This document shows, piece by piece, positions 15,378 through 24,227 of a stretch of DNA of 64,000 nucleotides; the first letter of the stretch is position 1; each line of letters opens with the position of its first letter. The stretch lies in contig JAYELS010000030.1 in the NCBI GenBank assembly GCA_034717695.1, forward strand, positions 1-64,000, written 5' to 3'. The stretch is from NAT127 sp034717695. GTDB lineage: Bacteria > Pseudomonadota > Gammaproteobacteria > Pseudomonadales > Porticoccaceae. Under the pieces are notes generated by a model that searched no databases, was not told the origin of the DNA, and saw only the letters and a program-made list of their open reading frames with translations. Made by a program: the position numbers and the translations under genes.

Positions 15378-17960
15378 TCAGTCGACGAGGCCCTTGAGGC
15401 GATAAACGAGCTCCAGCGCCGCCCTGGGACTGAGGTCGTCGGCGTCGAGGGCGGCGATCAGGTCGAGGGCGGGATGGGCGGGTTTCGGCGCGAACAGTTC
15501 CGGCTGGTAGGGCTCCCGGGCGCCGTGCCGAACGGCGGGTGGCGCGGCCACCACGCCGGCTTCGAGCCGCGACAGTTCCTGCCGGGCCTCAGCGATCACC
15601 GCCGGGGGAATCCCCGCGAGCCGCGCTACCTGGATGCCGTAGCTGCGGTTGGCGGGGCCCTCCCGCACGGCGTGGAGAAACACAATGGTGTCGTGGTATT
15701 CGGTGGCGTCGAGGTGGACATTGGCCACCTCGGGGAGTTGGTCCGGCAGCGCCGTCAGCTCGAAGTAGTGGGTGGCGAAGAGGGTGAAGGCGCGCACCTT
15801 GCCCGCCAGATGGCGGGCGCAGGCCCAGGCCAGGGACAGGCCATCAAAGGTGCTGGTGCCGCGGCCGATCTCGTCCATCAGCACCAGGCTCGCGGGGGTG
15901 GCGTTGTGGAGGATGTTGGCGGTCTCGGTCATTTCCACCATGAAGGTGGAGCGCCCCCCGGCCAGATCGTCGGAGGAGCCGATGCGGGTGAAGATCCGGT
16001 CCACCAGACCGATCCGCGCTTCGGCGGCGGGGACGCAGCTGCCGATGTGGGCGAGCAGGGTGATGAGCGCGGTCTGGCGCATGTAGGTGGATTTGCCGCC
16101 CATGTTCGGCCCGGTGATCACCAGCATCCGGCGCTGGTCGTCGAGCACGACATCGTTGGCGACAAAGGGCGTGTCGAGGGTGGCCTCCACCACCGGATGG
16201 CGGCCGCCGAGAATATGCAGGCCGGGGCTGTCCTCGAGGCTGGGCATCACCCACTCGAGGCTGTCGGCCCGTTCGGCGAGGTTGGCCAGCACGTCCAGCT
16301 CGGCGATGGCGGCGGCGCTGGCCTGGAGCGCGGCGAGCTCCCCGTTGAGGGTTTCCAGCAGCTCGTCGTAGAGACCCTTTTCCCGTGCCAGGGCCCGGCT
16401 CTTGGCGCTCAGGGCCTTGTCCTCGAAGGCCTTGAGCTCCGGGGTGATGTAGCGCTCGGCGTTCTTCAGGGTCTGGCGGCGGATATAGTCGGCGGGTGCC
16501 TGGCCGGCCTGGCCCCGGGATATCTCGATGTAGTAGCCATGGACCCGGTTGTAGCCGACCTTGAGGGTGGCGATCCCGGTGCGGGCTTTTTCCTGTTCCT
16601 CGAGGCGCACCAGGTAGTCGCCGGCGTTGCTGCTCAGGTCCCGCAGCTCATCGAGTTCCCCGTCGAACCCCGGGGCGATCACGCCGCCGTCGCGGATCAC
16701 CACCGGGGGATTGTCCACCAGGGCGCGGCTGAGCAGCTCGTGCTGGGCCGGGAATTCGCTGATCCGAGCCGCGAGCCGGCCCAGGGTGTGGGTGTCGAGT
16801 TCCGCCAGCAGGCGCTGCAGCTCGGGGAGCACGGCGAGGGAGTCACGCAGCCGGGCAAGGTCCCGGGGGCGTGCCGAGCGCAGCGCCAGGCGCCCGAGAA
16901 TCCGCTCCATGTCGCCGATGGCATGGAGGAGCTTGGCGAAGCCCTCGTGGCGGAACTGTTCCCGGAGGGAGGCGATGGCCTGCTGGCGCCGGCGCAGCTC
17001 GTCCAGCTGCCGCAGGGGCCTGTTGAGCCAGCGGCGCAGCAGACGGCTGCCCATGGCGGTCTGGGTGCGGTCGACGATGGCGGCTAGGCAGTTGTCGTCG
17101 CCGCCCTCCAGGTTGCGGTCGATCTCCAGATTGCGGCGGGTGGCGGCGTCTAGCACCACGCTGTCCTCCAGCTGCTCGACGCTGATGGTCTGGATATGGG
17201 GCAGGGCGGTGCGCTGGGTCTCCCGGGCGTACTGGAGCAGGCAGCCGGCGGCCCGCAGGGCATCGTGGAGATGCTCGCAGCCGAAGCCGGCGAGGTCGCG
17301 GGTGCCGAATTGCTCGGTGAGCTTGCGCCGGGCGGTGTCCAGGTCGAATTCCCAGGGGGGCCGGCGGCGCAGGCCCGGGCGGTTGGCCAGGGCGGTGGGG
17401 CAGGGCATGTCCTCGGCCATCAGCAGCTCCGCTGGATTCAAGCGGCCGATCTCCCCGACAAGGCCGTCCTCGGCACTGGTCTCCAGTACCTGGAAGCGCC
17501 CGCTGCCGATGTCGAGGGCGGCAAGGCCATAGCGCCCCCGGTGCTGGCTCACCGCCACCAGCAGATTGTCGCGGCGCGCTTCCAGCAGTGCCTCGTCGCT
17601 GACGGTGCCAGGGGTGACGATGCGTACCACCTTGCGTTCAACGGGACCTTTGCTGGTGGTCGGGTCGCCGATCTGCTCGCAGATCGCCACCGATACCCCC
17701 TGCCTGACCAGCCGCGCCAGGTAGCCCTCCACCGCATGGTAGGGCACCCCGGCCATGGGGATCGGCTCGCCCCCGGACTTGCCCCGGGCGGTCAGGGTCA
17801 CGTCAAGTAACTTGGCGGCCCGCCGGGCGTCGTCGAAAAACAGCTCGTAGAAGTCCCCCATGCGGTAGAACACCAGCTCGTTGGGGTGCTCTGCCTTGAT
17901 GCGCAGGTATTGCTGCATCATGGGGGTGTGGCTGTCGAGGGCTTGCTCCAGGGACGACAT
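15378..17960 (-). CDS. mutS: DNA mismatch recognition protein MutS
   Basis: 860 residues. The mismatch-binding motif GDFYELFFDDA near the N-terminus carries the Phe and Glu that probe the mispair. Connector, lever and clamp regions follow, then the ATPase with Walker A GPNMGGKSTYMRQ, the ABC-type signature STFMVEM and Walker B LVLMDEIGRGTS. The C-terminus has the helix-turn-helix and a short tail for tetramerisation. MutS recognises replication errors and recruits MutL. The frame stays open far upstream, but the ATG at 17960 (MSSLEQALDSHTPMMQQY) aligns with known starts. It diverges from pncC. Confidence 0.97.
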   Translation of the reverse strand: MSSLEQALDSHTPMMQQYLRIKAEHPNELVFYRMGDFYELFFDDARRAAKLLDVTLTARGKSGGEPIPMAGVPYHAVEGYLARLVRQGVSVAICEQIGDPTTSKGPVERKVVRIVTPGTVSDEALLEARRDNLLVAVSQHRGRYGLAALDIGSGRFQVLETSAEDGLVGEIGRLNPAELLMAEDMPCPTALANRPGLRRRPPWEFDLDTARRKLTEQFGTRDLAGFGCEHLHDALRAAGCLLQYARETQRTALPHIQTISVEQLEDSVVLDAATRRNLEIDRNLEGGDDNCLAAIVDRTQTAMGSRLLRRWLNRPLRQLDELRRRQQAIASLREQFRHEGFAKLLHAIGDMERILGRLALRSARPRDLARLRDSLAVLPELQRLLAELDTHTLGRLAARISEFPAQHELLSRALVDNPPVVIRDGGVIAPGFDGELDELRDLSSNAGDYLVRLEEQEKARTGIATLKVGYNRVHGYYIEISRGQAGQAPADYIRRQTLKNAERYITPELKAFEDKALSAKSRALAREKGLYDELLETLNGELAALQASAAAIAELDVLANLAERADSLEWVMPSLEDSPGLHILGGRHPVVEATLDTPFVANDVVLDDQRRMLVITGPNMGGKSTYMRQTALITLLAHIGSCVPAAEARIGLVDRIFTRIGSSDDLAGGRSTFMVEMTETANILHNATPASLVLMDEIGRGTSTFDGLSLAWACARHLAGKVRAFTLFATHYFELTALPDQLPEVANVHLDATEYHDTIVFLHAVREGPANRSYGIQVARLAGIPPAVIAEARQELSRLEAGVVAAPPAVRHGAREPYQPELFAPKPAHPALDLIAALDADDLSPRAALELVYRLKGLVD

Positions 17961-18098
17961 CGCGGGCCTTTGTCCAATCAAAGCGGGGGATTCTACGTGA
18001 TGGCCCGGGGGTAGCGGAACCTCGGGGCCCGGGGCCCGGGGCCGGGCAGGTGCGCCACCCGCTTGCGGTTGGGGCCCCCGTCCCTTACCTTTACGCCC

Positions 18099-18602
18099 AT
18101 GTCCGAGGCCCCCGAAATGACCTGTCTCAAGCTCGCCAGTGAACTGGGCGCGACCCTCGCCGCTCGGGGCTGGCGGGTGACCTGCGCCGAATCCTGCACC
18201 GGGGGCGGGGTTGCCTTTGCCATTACTGAGGTGGCGGGCAGTTCCCGCTGGTTCGAGACTGGCTTCGTGACCTACGCCAACATCGCCAAGGAGCGCCTGC
18301 TTGGAGTGAGGGACGAGACCCTCGAAAGCGATGGCGCAGTCAGCGAGGCGGTGGTGCGGGAGATGGCCCAGGGGGCGCTCTGGGAGGCGGGGGCCGATAT
18401 CGCCGTTGCCGTCAGTGGCATCGCCGGCCCCGACGGCGGCAGTGCCGCCAAGCCGGTGGGCACCGTGTGGTTCGCCTGGACCACCGCCGCCGCCACCGAG
18501 ACCCGCTGCCACCATTTTGCCGGCGACCGCCAGGCGGTGCGCCAGCAGGCGGTGCTTGCCGCCCTGGATGGCCTGATCCGTCTGTGTCGCAATACTGTAT
18601 AG
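18099..18602 (+). CDS. pncC: Nicotinamide-nucleotide amidohydrolase (CinA C-terminal family)
   Basis: 167 residues, made of the CinA C-terminal domain only. Visible motifs are TCAESCTGGGVAFAIT with the catalytic Ser, a central GFVTYANIAKERLLGV and AVSGIAGPDGGSAAKPVGTV. The enzyme deamidates nicotinamide mononucleotide to nicotinate mononucleotide, recycling the NMN made by NAD-dependent DNA ligase. The ATG at 18099 gives the usual length. The mutS-pncC-recA neighbourhood is a familiar gammaproteobacterial arrangement. The stop codon (18600-18602) lies inside the LexA box of recA, so transcription of the two genes is physically interlocked. Confidence 0.95.
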   Translation: MSEAPEMTCLKLASELGATLAARGWRVTCAESCTGGGVAFAITEVAGSSRWFETGFVTYANIAKERLLGVRDETLESDGAVSEAVVREMAQGALWEAGADIAVAVSGIAGPDGGSAAKPVGTVWFAWTTAAATETRCHHFAGDRQAVRQQAVLAALDGLIRLCRNTV

Positions 18603-18612
18603 TTGTACAGTA
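18593..18612. promoter_or_regulatory. LexA (SOS) box of recA
   Basis: TACTGTATAGTTGTACAGTA fits the CTGT-N8-ACAG consensus with the flanking TA bases also conserved. It overlaps the pncC stop codon and the -35 TTGTAC (18603-18608) of a promoter whose -10 is TATGCT (18627-18632, spacer 18). LexA bound here would block RNA polymerase at the recA promoter. Confidence 0.94.
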
Positions 18613-18696
18613 TAAGGCTTTTGCGCTATGCTCCGTTCCACTTGCCCCGCCCGCCGGGGCCATCACTGACCGCCACGTTACCGAAAGGGGAATCCA

Positions 18697-19743
18697 ATGG
18701 ACGCCAACAAGGAAAAAGCACTGCAGGCCGCCCTCGGCCAGATCGAACGCCAGTTTGGCAAGGGCGCCGTGATGCGCATGGGCGACCGGGAGCAGTTGGC
18801 CATACCCAGTATTTCCACCGGATCCCTGGGCCTCGATGTCGCCCTCGGTATCGGCGGCCTGCCCAAGGGGCGCGTGGTGGAGATCTACGGGCCGGAATCC
18901 TCCGGCAAGACCACCCTCACCCTGTCGGTGATCGCCGAGGCCCAGAAGCAGGGCGCCACCTGTGCGTTCGTCGACGCGGAGCACGCCCTCGACCCGCAGT
19001 ACGCCGAGAAGCTCGGCGTCAATGTGGACGATCTGCTGGTATCCCAGCCCGACACCGGGGAGCAGGCCCTCGAGATCACCGATATGCTGGTGCGCTCCAA
19101 CGCCGTCGATGTGGTGATCGTCGACTCCGTGGCGGCGCTGGTGCCCAAGGCGGAGATCGAGGGGGAGATGGGCGACAGTCACGTGGGCCTTCAGGCCCGC
19201 CTGATGTCCCAGGCGCTGCGCAAGCTCACCGGCAACATCAAGAACGCCAATTGCCTGGTGATCTTCATCAACCAGATCCGCATGAAGATCGGGGTGATGT
19301 TCGGCAGCCCGGAAACCACCACCGGCGGCAACGCCCTCAAGTTCTACGCCTCGGTGCGCCTCGATATCCGCCGCATCGGCTCGGTCAAGGAGGGCGAGGA
19401 AGTGGTCGGCAACGAGACCCGGGTCAAGGTGGTCAAGAACAAGATGGCGCCGCCCTTCCGGCAGTGTGAGTTCCAGATCCTCTATGGCAAGGGCATCAAC
19501 CGCCTCGGGGAGGTGGTGGACATGGGGGTCAAGGAGAGTCTCATCGACAAGTCCGGCGCCTGGTACAGCTACAAGGGCGACAAGATCGGCCAGGGCAAGG
19601 CCAACGTGGTCAAGTTTTTGGAGGAAAATACCGCCGTGGCGGCGGAGATCGAGGGCCTTCTGCGGGAAAAATACCTGAGTGGCGGCGCGCCTCCTCCCCG
19701 GGCCAAGGAGAGCGCCGGCCTGGTGGAGGAATCCGTCGACTGA
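18697..19743 (+). CDS. recA: Recombinase RecA
   Basis: 348 residues, full length. Walker A GPESSGKTT (about 67-75), the LVSQPDTGEQALEI and VVIVDSVAALVPKAEIEGEM motifs, loop L2 (FGSPETTTGGNALKF) and the C-terminal acidic tail (GLVEESVD) are all present. RecA forms filaments on single-stranded DNA, catalyses strand exchange and triggers LexA self-cleavage. AGGGGAATCC before the ATG provides the ribosome binding site. A LexA box and promoter lie 85-105 bases upstream. Unusually for this order, no recX follows: the next gene encodes an unrelated flavoprotein. Confidence 0.98.
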   Translation: MDANKEKALQAALGQIERQFGKGAVMRMGDREQLAIPSISTGSLGLDVALGIGGLPKGRVVEIYGPESSGKTTLTLSVIAEAQKQGATCAFVDAEHALDPQYAEKLGVNVDDLLVSQPDTGEQALEITDMLVRSNAVDVVIVDSVAALVPKAEIEGEMGDSHVGLQARLMSQALRKLTGNIKNANCLVIFINQIRMKIGVMFGSPETTTGGNALKFYASVRLDIRRIGSVKEGEEVVGNETRVKVVKNKMAPPFRQCEFQILYGKGINRLGEVVDMGVKESLIDKSGAWYSYKGDKIGQGKANVVKFLEENTAVAAEIEGLLREKYLSGGAPPPRAKESAGLVEESVD

Positions 19744-19833
19744 TCCCGGCGGCGGGGCCGGCGCCGTGGGGATCGACAGTCGCCGTCGCCTCGCCGCTTT
19801 TCAGAGCCCTTCGCCACGCCCCCCGCGCCCCTG

Positions 19834-20925
19834 ATGCATCTCGTTCTCGCTGGTGGTGGCCACGGCCATCTGGCGCTGTTGCGGGCGCTGGCCGCACGGC
19901 CCCTGGCGGCTGTCAGGGTCACTTTGGTTACCCCGGAGGCCCGCCAGTGGTATTCCGGCATGTTGCCTGGCTGGATCGCCGGGCAGTTCGACCCCACTGA
20001 CTGCACCATCGATCTAGCGCTTTTGGCCCGGAGGGCTGGCGTCAAACTGGTGATGTCAGCCGTCACCGGGCTGGATGCCGGGGAGCGCACCCTGTTGCTC
20101 GCCACTGGCCAGACCCTCCACTACGACCTGCTTTCCCTCAATCTCGGTGCCACGCCACCCACACTCCCGGCTGCTCCCCGTGCCATCCCCCTGTTGCCCA
20201 TCAAGCCCATGGCGGACTTCGCAGGGCGCTGGCAGGCCCTGATGGCGGAGGACCGCCCGGCAGGGCTCCGGGTGGCGGTGGTGGGGGCCGGCGCGGCGGG
20301 TGTCGAGGTCGCCCTGGCGGTGAACCACGCCCTGCGGCTCCGGGGTTCCGGGGGCTCCGTGGCGCTGGTGGACCCCGCCGGGCCCCTGTCCGCCCTCGCC
20401 GCCAGGGCGCGACGCCTGGCCCTGGCGGAGTTGCACCGCCGCGGGGTTGCCCTGATCCACGACAGTGCCCTCGGGGTTTCCCCCGATGGCCTGGTGCTCT
20501 CCTCGGGCGGGGTGCTTGCCGCCGATTGCGCGATCCTCGCCTCGGGCGCCGTTCCGCCCGATTGGCCGCGGGCTTCGGGCCTCGCCGTCGACGGGCGGGG
20601 CAGGGTGCTGGTGAACCCCTCGATGCGCAGTATTTCCCACCCCGAGGTGTTCGCGGTGGGGGATGGCAGCGCCCGTGAGGATCGCGCCCTGGTGCCCTCC
20701 GGTGTTCACGCGGTGAAAGGCGGCGCGGTGCTCGCCCACAACCTGCGGGCCCTGCTCGAGGGCGGTGCGGCAAAGCCCTACCGGCCGCGGGAAAAGGTGC
20801 TGCACCTTCTCGGCTACGGTGAGCGGCGGGGGCTGGCCTGCTTCGGGCCCGCTGCGGTGGAAGGGCGCTGGGTGTGGTACTGGAAGCGCTGGATCGACCG
20901 GCGCTTTATCGCGCGCCATCGCTGA
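19834..20925 (+). CDS. SelD-associated type pyridine nucleotide-disulfide oxidoreductase
   Basis: 363 residues. The FAD-binding start HLVLAGGGHGHLALLRAL, with its GGGHxH variation, marks the family usually found next to or fused to selenophosphate synthetase SelD. A second dinucleotide fold (VAVVGAGAAGVEVAL) would bind NAD(P)H. The FAD-closing motif appears as HPEVFAVGDGSA. It resembles NADH dehydrogenase type II in layout but lacks the membrane tail. No selD gene is in the window. It is the first gene of a block with an ArsS-like radical SAM protein and two glycosyltransferase-like proteins, which are known neighbours of this family. Substrate unknown. Confidence 0.8.
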   Translation: MHLVLAGGGHGHLALLRALAARPLAAVRVTLVTPEARQWYSGMLPGWIAGQFDPTDCTIDLALLARRAGVKLVMSAVTGLDAGERTLLLATGQTLHYDLLSLNLGATPPTLPAAPRAIPLLPIKPMADFAGRWQALMAEDRPAGLRVAVVGAGAAGVEVALAVNHALRLRGSGGSVALVDPAGPLSALAARARRLALAELHRRGVALIHDSALGVSPDGLVLSSGGVLAADCAILASGAVPPDWPRASGLAVDGRGRVLVNPSMRSISHPEVFAVGDGSAREDRALVPSGVHAVKGGAVLAHNLRALLEGGAAKPYRPREKVLHLLGYGERRGLACFGPAAVEGRWVWYWKRWIDRRFIARHR

Positions 20926-21053
20926 CTGCAGGGCGTGGGGTCGGGGCTCGCTGATTCCCCACCCTTGCGTTAACCTGTCGGCTCTCCGGGGTTGGGCCGA
21001 CAGCATGTCGGTACCGTCCGCGGGCCACTGTCTCAGATCGGGATGCCATTACC

Positions 21054-22016
21054 ATGCGGGATACCCTGCCCCTGCTTCAGATCAGCGATTTTCCCGCTCT
21101 CCGGCGCGGGGTGCTCGACACGCTCCAGGTCAACCTGGGGTATCGCTGCAACCAGCGCTGCCTGCACTGCCATGTCAACGCGAGCCCGGATCGTCGCGAA
21201 ATGATGGACGATACGACCCTCGCCCTGATTCCCCGGGTGCTGGCCGCCCGGTCCATCGCCACACTCGATATCACTGGGGGCGCGCCGGAGCTGCACCCGG
21301 GGTTTCGCGCCCTGGTGGAGGTTGCCCGGGGGGCGGGCGCGCGGGTCATCGACCGCTGCAATCTCACCATCCTGCTCGAGCCAGGGCAGGAAGATCTCGC
21401 GGAATTTCTCGCCGCCAACGGCGTCGAGATCGTGGCCTCGCTGCCCTGTTATTCGGCGGCCAATGTCGACAGCCAACGCGGCGATGGGGTGTTCGATAAA
21501 AGTATCGAGGTCCTGCGACGGCTGAATGCCCTCGGCTATGGCGAGGCGGGTGGCGGACGGGTGCTGAACCTGGTCTACAACCCCCAGGGTCCTTCCCTGC
21601 CGCCGGACCAGGTCGCTCTCGAGGCGGACTACCGGCGCGAACTTGACCGTCACTTCGGCATCCGCTTTAACCATCTCTTCGCCCTGGCCAACATGCCCAT
21701 CAAGCGCTTTGGCTCGACCCTGGTCAGTCGCGGCCAATTCGAGCCCTACATGCGCCTGCTGCGGGAGAGTCACCGCGATGCCAACCTCGACGGCGTCATG
21801 TGCCGTACCACGGTGAGCGTCGACTGGCAGGGCTACCTGTACGACTGTGATTTCAATCAGCAGTTGGGGCTTCCCCTGGCATTGCCGGGGGAAGGGCGCA
21901 CCGCCCACCTGCGGGATTTGCTGGCGGATGGACTCGATGGCAACCCCATCGCCGTGGCGGATCACTGCTACGGTTGCACCGCCGGGCAGGGCAGCAGTTG
22001 CGGCGGCGCCCTGTAG
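21054..22016 (+). CDS. arsS: Radical SAM/Cys-rich protein, ArsS-like
   Basis: 320 residues. The radical SAM 4Fe-4S motif is CNQRCLHCH (C-x3-C-x2-C) within VNLGYRCNQRCLHCHVNA. Further conserved parts are DITGGAPELHP, CNLTILLEPGQEDLAEFLA, LVYNPQGPSLPP and VMCRTTVSVDWQGYLYDCDFNQ. A Cys-rich C-terminus, CYGCTAGQGSSCGGAL, probably binds a second cluster. The family includes ArsS, which attaches a 5'-deoxyadenosyl group to dimethylarsinate in arsenosugar synthesis, and members in which a cysteine is replaced by selenocysteine. Here cysteines are encoded and the gene ends in TAG. No arsM methyltransferase is nearby, so the arsenic role is inferred from the family only. Confidence 0.82.
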   Translation: MRDTLPLLQISDFPALRRGVLDTLQVNLGYRCNQRCLHCHVNASPDRREMMDDTTLALIPRVLAARSIATLDITGGAPELHPGFRALVEVARGAGARVIDRCNLTILLEPGQEDLAEFLAANGVEIVASLPCYSAANVDSQRGDGVFDKSIEVLRRLNALGYGEAGGGRVLNLVYNPQGPSLPPDQVALEADYRRELDRHFGIRFNHLFALANMPIKRFGSTLVSRGQFEPYMRLLRESHRDANLDGVMCRTTVSVDWQGYLYDCDFNQQLGLPLALPGEGRTAHLRDLLADGLDGNPIAVADHCYGCTAGQGSSCGGAL

Positions 22017-22057
22017 CCGATGATCGACCCCTTTCCCCGCCACAATCCTCAAACCTG

Positions 22058-24220
22058 ATGGATCCCACCGTGAAGAAAGCGCTCCTGCTCATGGCGTTGG
22101 CCCTCGCCATTGCCGCGTTCGTCGCCCTCGATCTCGGGCACTGGCTGACCCTGGAGGGCCTCAAGGCCGCCCAGTCCCGGGTCGAGTCGCTGCGGGATGA
22201 CGCTCCCCTGGCAACCGCCGCCGGGTTCTTCGTCCTTTACGTGGTGGTTACCGCCCTGTCGCTGCCTGGGGCGGCGGTAATGACCATCGCCGGCGGCGCC
22301 TTCTTTGGCCTCGCCTGGGGCACCCTGCTGGTGTCCTTTGCCTCCAGCCTTGGCGCGACCCTGGCCTTTCTGGTGTCCCGCTACCTGTTTCGCGACTGGG
22401 TACAGCGCCGTTTCGGCGGTCGTCTCGCGGCCCTTGACGAGGGTATCGCCCGGGATGGTGGCTTTTATCTCTTTACCCTGCGGCTGGTGCCGGTTTTCCC
22501 CTTCTTTATGATCAACCTGCTGATGGGGTTGACGGCCATCCGCGCCACCACCTTTTACTGGGTGAGCCAGCTGGGGATGCTGGCGGGAACGGTGGTGTAC
22601 GTCAACGCCGGCACCCAGCTGGCGCGCCTCGACAGCCTCGCGGGACTGCTGTCGCCACCGTTGGTGCTGTCCTTCGTGCTGCTGGGGATTTTCCCCCTGG
22701 TGGCCAGGAAGATCGTCGATCGCGCGCAGCGGCGCCGGGTCTACCGGGGCTGGACGCGCCCCAGGCGCTTTGATCGCAACCTGGTGGTCATCGGCGCCGG
22801 TGCGGCCGGCCTGGTGAGCGCCTATATCGCCGCCACCCTGAAGGCGAGGGTCACCCTGGTCGAGGCCCACAGGATGGGTGGCGACTGCCTCAACTACGGT
22901 TGCGTCCCCAGCAAGGCACTGATCAAGATTGCCAAGGTCGCCCATCAGGTGCGCCATGCCGGGGATTTCGGCATCGTGGCGGCGCCGCCCCGCACCGACC
23001 TCAGGGAGCTGATGGCCCGGGTGCGGCGGGTGATCGCCGCCATCGAGCCCCATGACAGCGTCGAGCGCTATACCGGCCTCGGGGTCGAGGTTCTGGCGGG
23101 CCATGGCCGCCTGGTGGACCCCTGGACGGTGGAGGTCGCCCTCGCCGGCGGTGGCACCCGTCGCTTGACCACCCGGGCCACGGTGATCGCCGCCGGCGCG
23201 GCGCCCCTGGTGCCCGACATCCCGGGGCTGGCGGACGTCGGCTGCCTCACCAGCGACACCCTCTGGGATCGCCTCGACGAGCTGGACGAACTGCCGCGCC
23301 GCATCGCCCTGCTGGGGGGCGGCCCCATCGGCTGCGAACTGGCCCAGGCCCTGGCCCGCCTCGGCGCCGAGGTGGCCCTGGTGGAGATGCTGCCCCGCCT
23401 GCTCGCCCGGGAGGATGAGGAAGTGGGTGGCTTCGTCGCCGATACCCTCGCCGCCGAGGGCGTCAGGGTGCTGACGGGCGCCCGCCCGTTGCGCTGCCAG
23501 ACGGGCACCGAGGGCAAGGCCCTGGTGGTCGAACAGGAGGGGGAGGAGCTAATCCTCGGTTTTGACGAACTGATCTGCGCGGTGGGCCGCAAGGCGCGGC
23601 TCGAAGGCTATGGTCTTGACACCCTGGGCATTCCCGCGGATCGCACCCTGGTCACCAATCACTACCTGCAGACCCTCTACCCGAACATCTACGCCGCCGG
23701 CGATGTGGCCGGCCCCTACCAGCTGACCCATGTGGCGGGGCACCAGGCCTGGTATGCGGCGGTGAACGCACTGTTCGGCCATCTCCGCATGTTTCGCGCC
23801 GATTACAGCCTGATTCCCGCGGTCACCTTCGTCGATCCGGAGGTGGCCCGGGTAGGGCTCAACGAGCGGGAGGCCGCCGAGCGCGGTATTGCCTGCGAGG
23901 TGACCCGCTACGGTCTCGACGACCTCGACCGCGCCATCGCCGACGGCGTGGCGCGGGGCTTCGTCAAGGTGCTGACGGTTCCGGGGCGCGACCGCATCCT
24001 CGGGGCAACCATCGTCGGCCCCGCCGCCGGCGAACTGCTGGCGGAGTTCGTGCTGGCGATGAAACAGGGCACAGGTCTCAACAAACTGCTCGGCACACTC
24101 CACAGCTACCCGACCTTGGGTGAGGCGAACAAGTATGTGGCAGGGGAGTGGCGGCGGGCCCACGCGCCCGCGGGCCTGCTCCGCTGGGTGGAGCGCTACC
24201 ACCGCTGGCGGCGGGGCTAG
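22058..24220 (+). CDS. TVP38/TMEM64 membrane domain fused to a dihydrolipoamide dehydrogenase-like flavoprotein
   Basis: 720 residues in two parts. Residues 1-230 hold about six transmembrane helices with the TVP38/TMEM64 (SNARE-associated) motifs FFGLAWGTLLVSFASSLGAT and FLVSRYLF...RLVPVFPFFMINLLMG. Residues about 245-700 form a class I pyridine nucleotide-disulfide oxidoreductase. It has FAD motif VVIGAGAAGLVSAYIAA, redox-active pair GGDCLNYGCVPSKA, NAD(P) motif LLGGGPIGCELAQ, and a dimerisation domain near PAVTFVDPEVARVGL. The closing HSYPTLGEAN carries the catalytic His. The fusion would anchor a thiol/disulfide or metal reductase at the inner membrane. The start at 22058 precedes the first helix. 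Confidence 0.87.
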   Translation: MDPTVKKALLLMALALAIAAFVALDLGHWLTLEGLKAAQSRVESLRDDAPLATAAGFFVLYVVVTALSLPGAAVMTIAGGAFFGLAWGTLLVSFASSLGATLAFLVSRYLFRDWVQRRFGGRLAALDEGIARDGGFYLFTLRLVPVFPFFMINLLMGLTAIRATTFYWVSQLGMLAGTVVYVNAGTQLARLDSLAGLLSPPLVLSFVLLGIFPLVARKIVDRAQRRRVYRGWTRPRRFDRNLVVIGAGAAGLVSAYIAATLKARVTLVEAHRMGGDCLNYGCVPSKALIKIAKVAHQVRHAGDFGIVAAPPRTDLRELMARVRRVIAAIEPHDSVERYTGLGVEVLAGHGRLVDPWTVEVALAGGGTRRLTTRATVIAAGAAPLVPDIPGLADVGCLTSDTLWDRLDELDELPRRIALLGGGPIGCELAQALARLGAEVALVEMLPRLLAREDEEVGGFVADTLAAEGVRVLTGARPLRCQTGTEGKALVVEQEGEELILGFDELICAVGRKARLEGYGLDTLGIPADRTLVTNHYLQTLYPNIYAAGDVAGPYQLTHVAGHQAWYAAVNALFGHLRMFRADYSLIPAVTFVDPEVARVGLNEREAAERGIACEVTRYGLDDLDRAIADGVARGFVKVLTVPGRDRILGATIVGPAAGELLAEFVLAMKQGTGLNKLLGTLHSYPTLGEANKYVAGEWRRAHAPAGLLRWVERYHRWRRG

Positions 24221-24227
24221 GGCGTAT

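Noticed and set aside
21054..22016. Selenocysteine (TGA) in the radical SAM gene
   Set aside because: The frame is complete with Cys codons and ends in TAG; no in-frame TGA is followed by conserved sequence.
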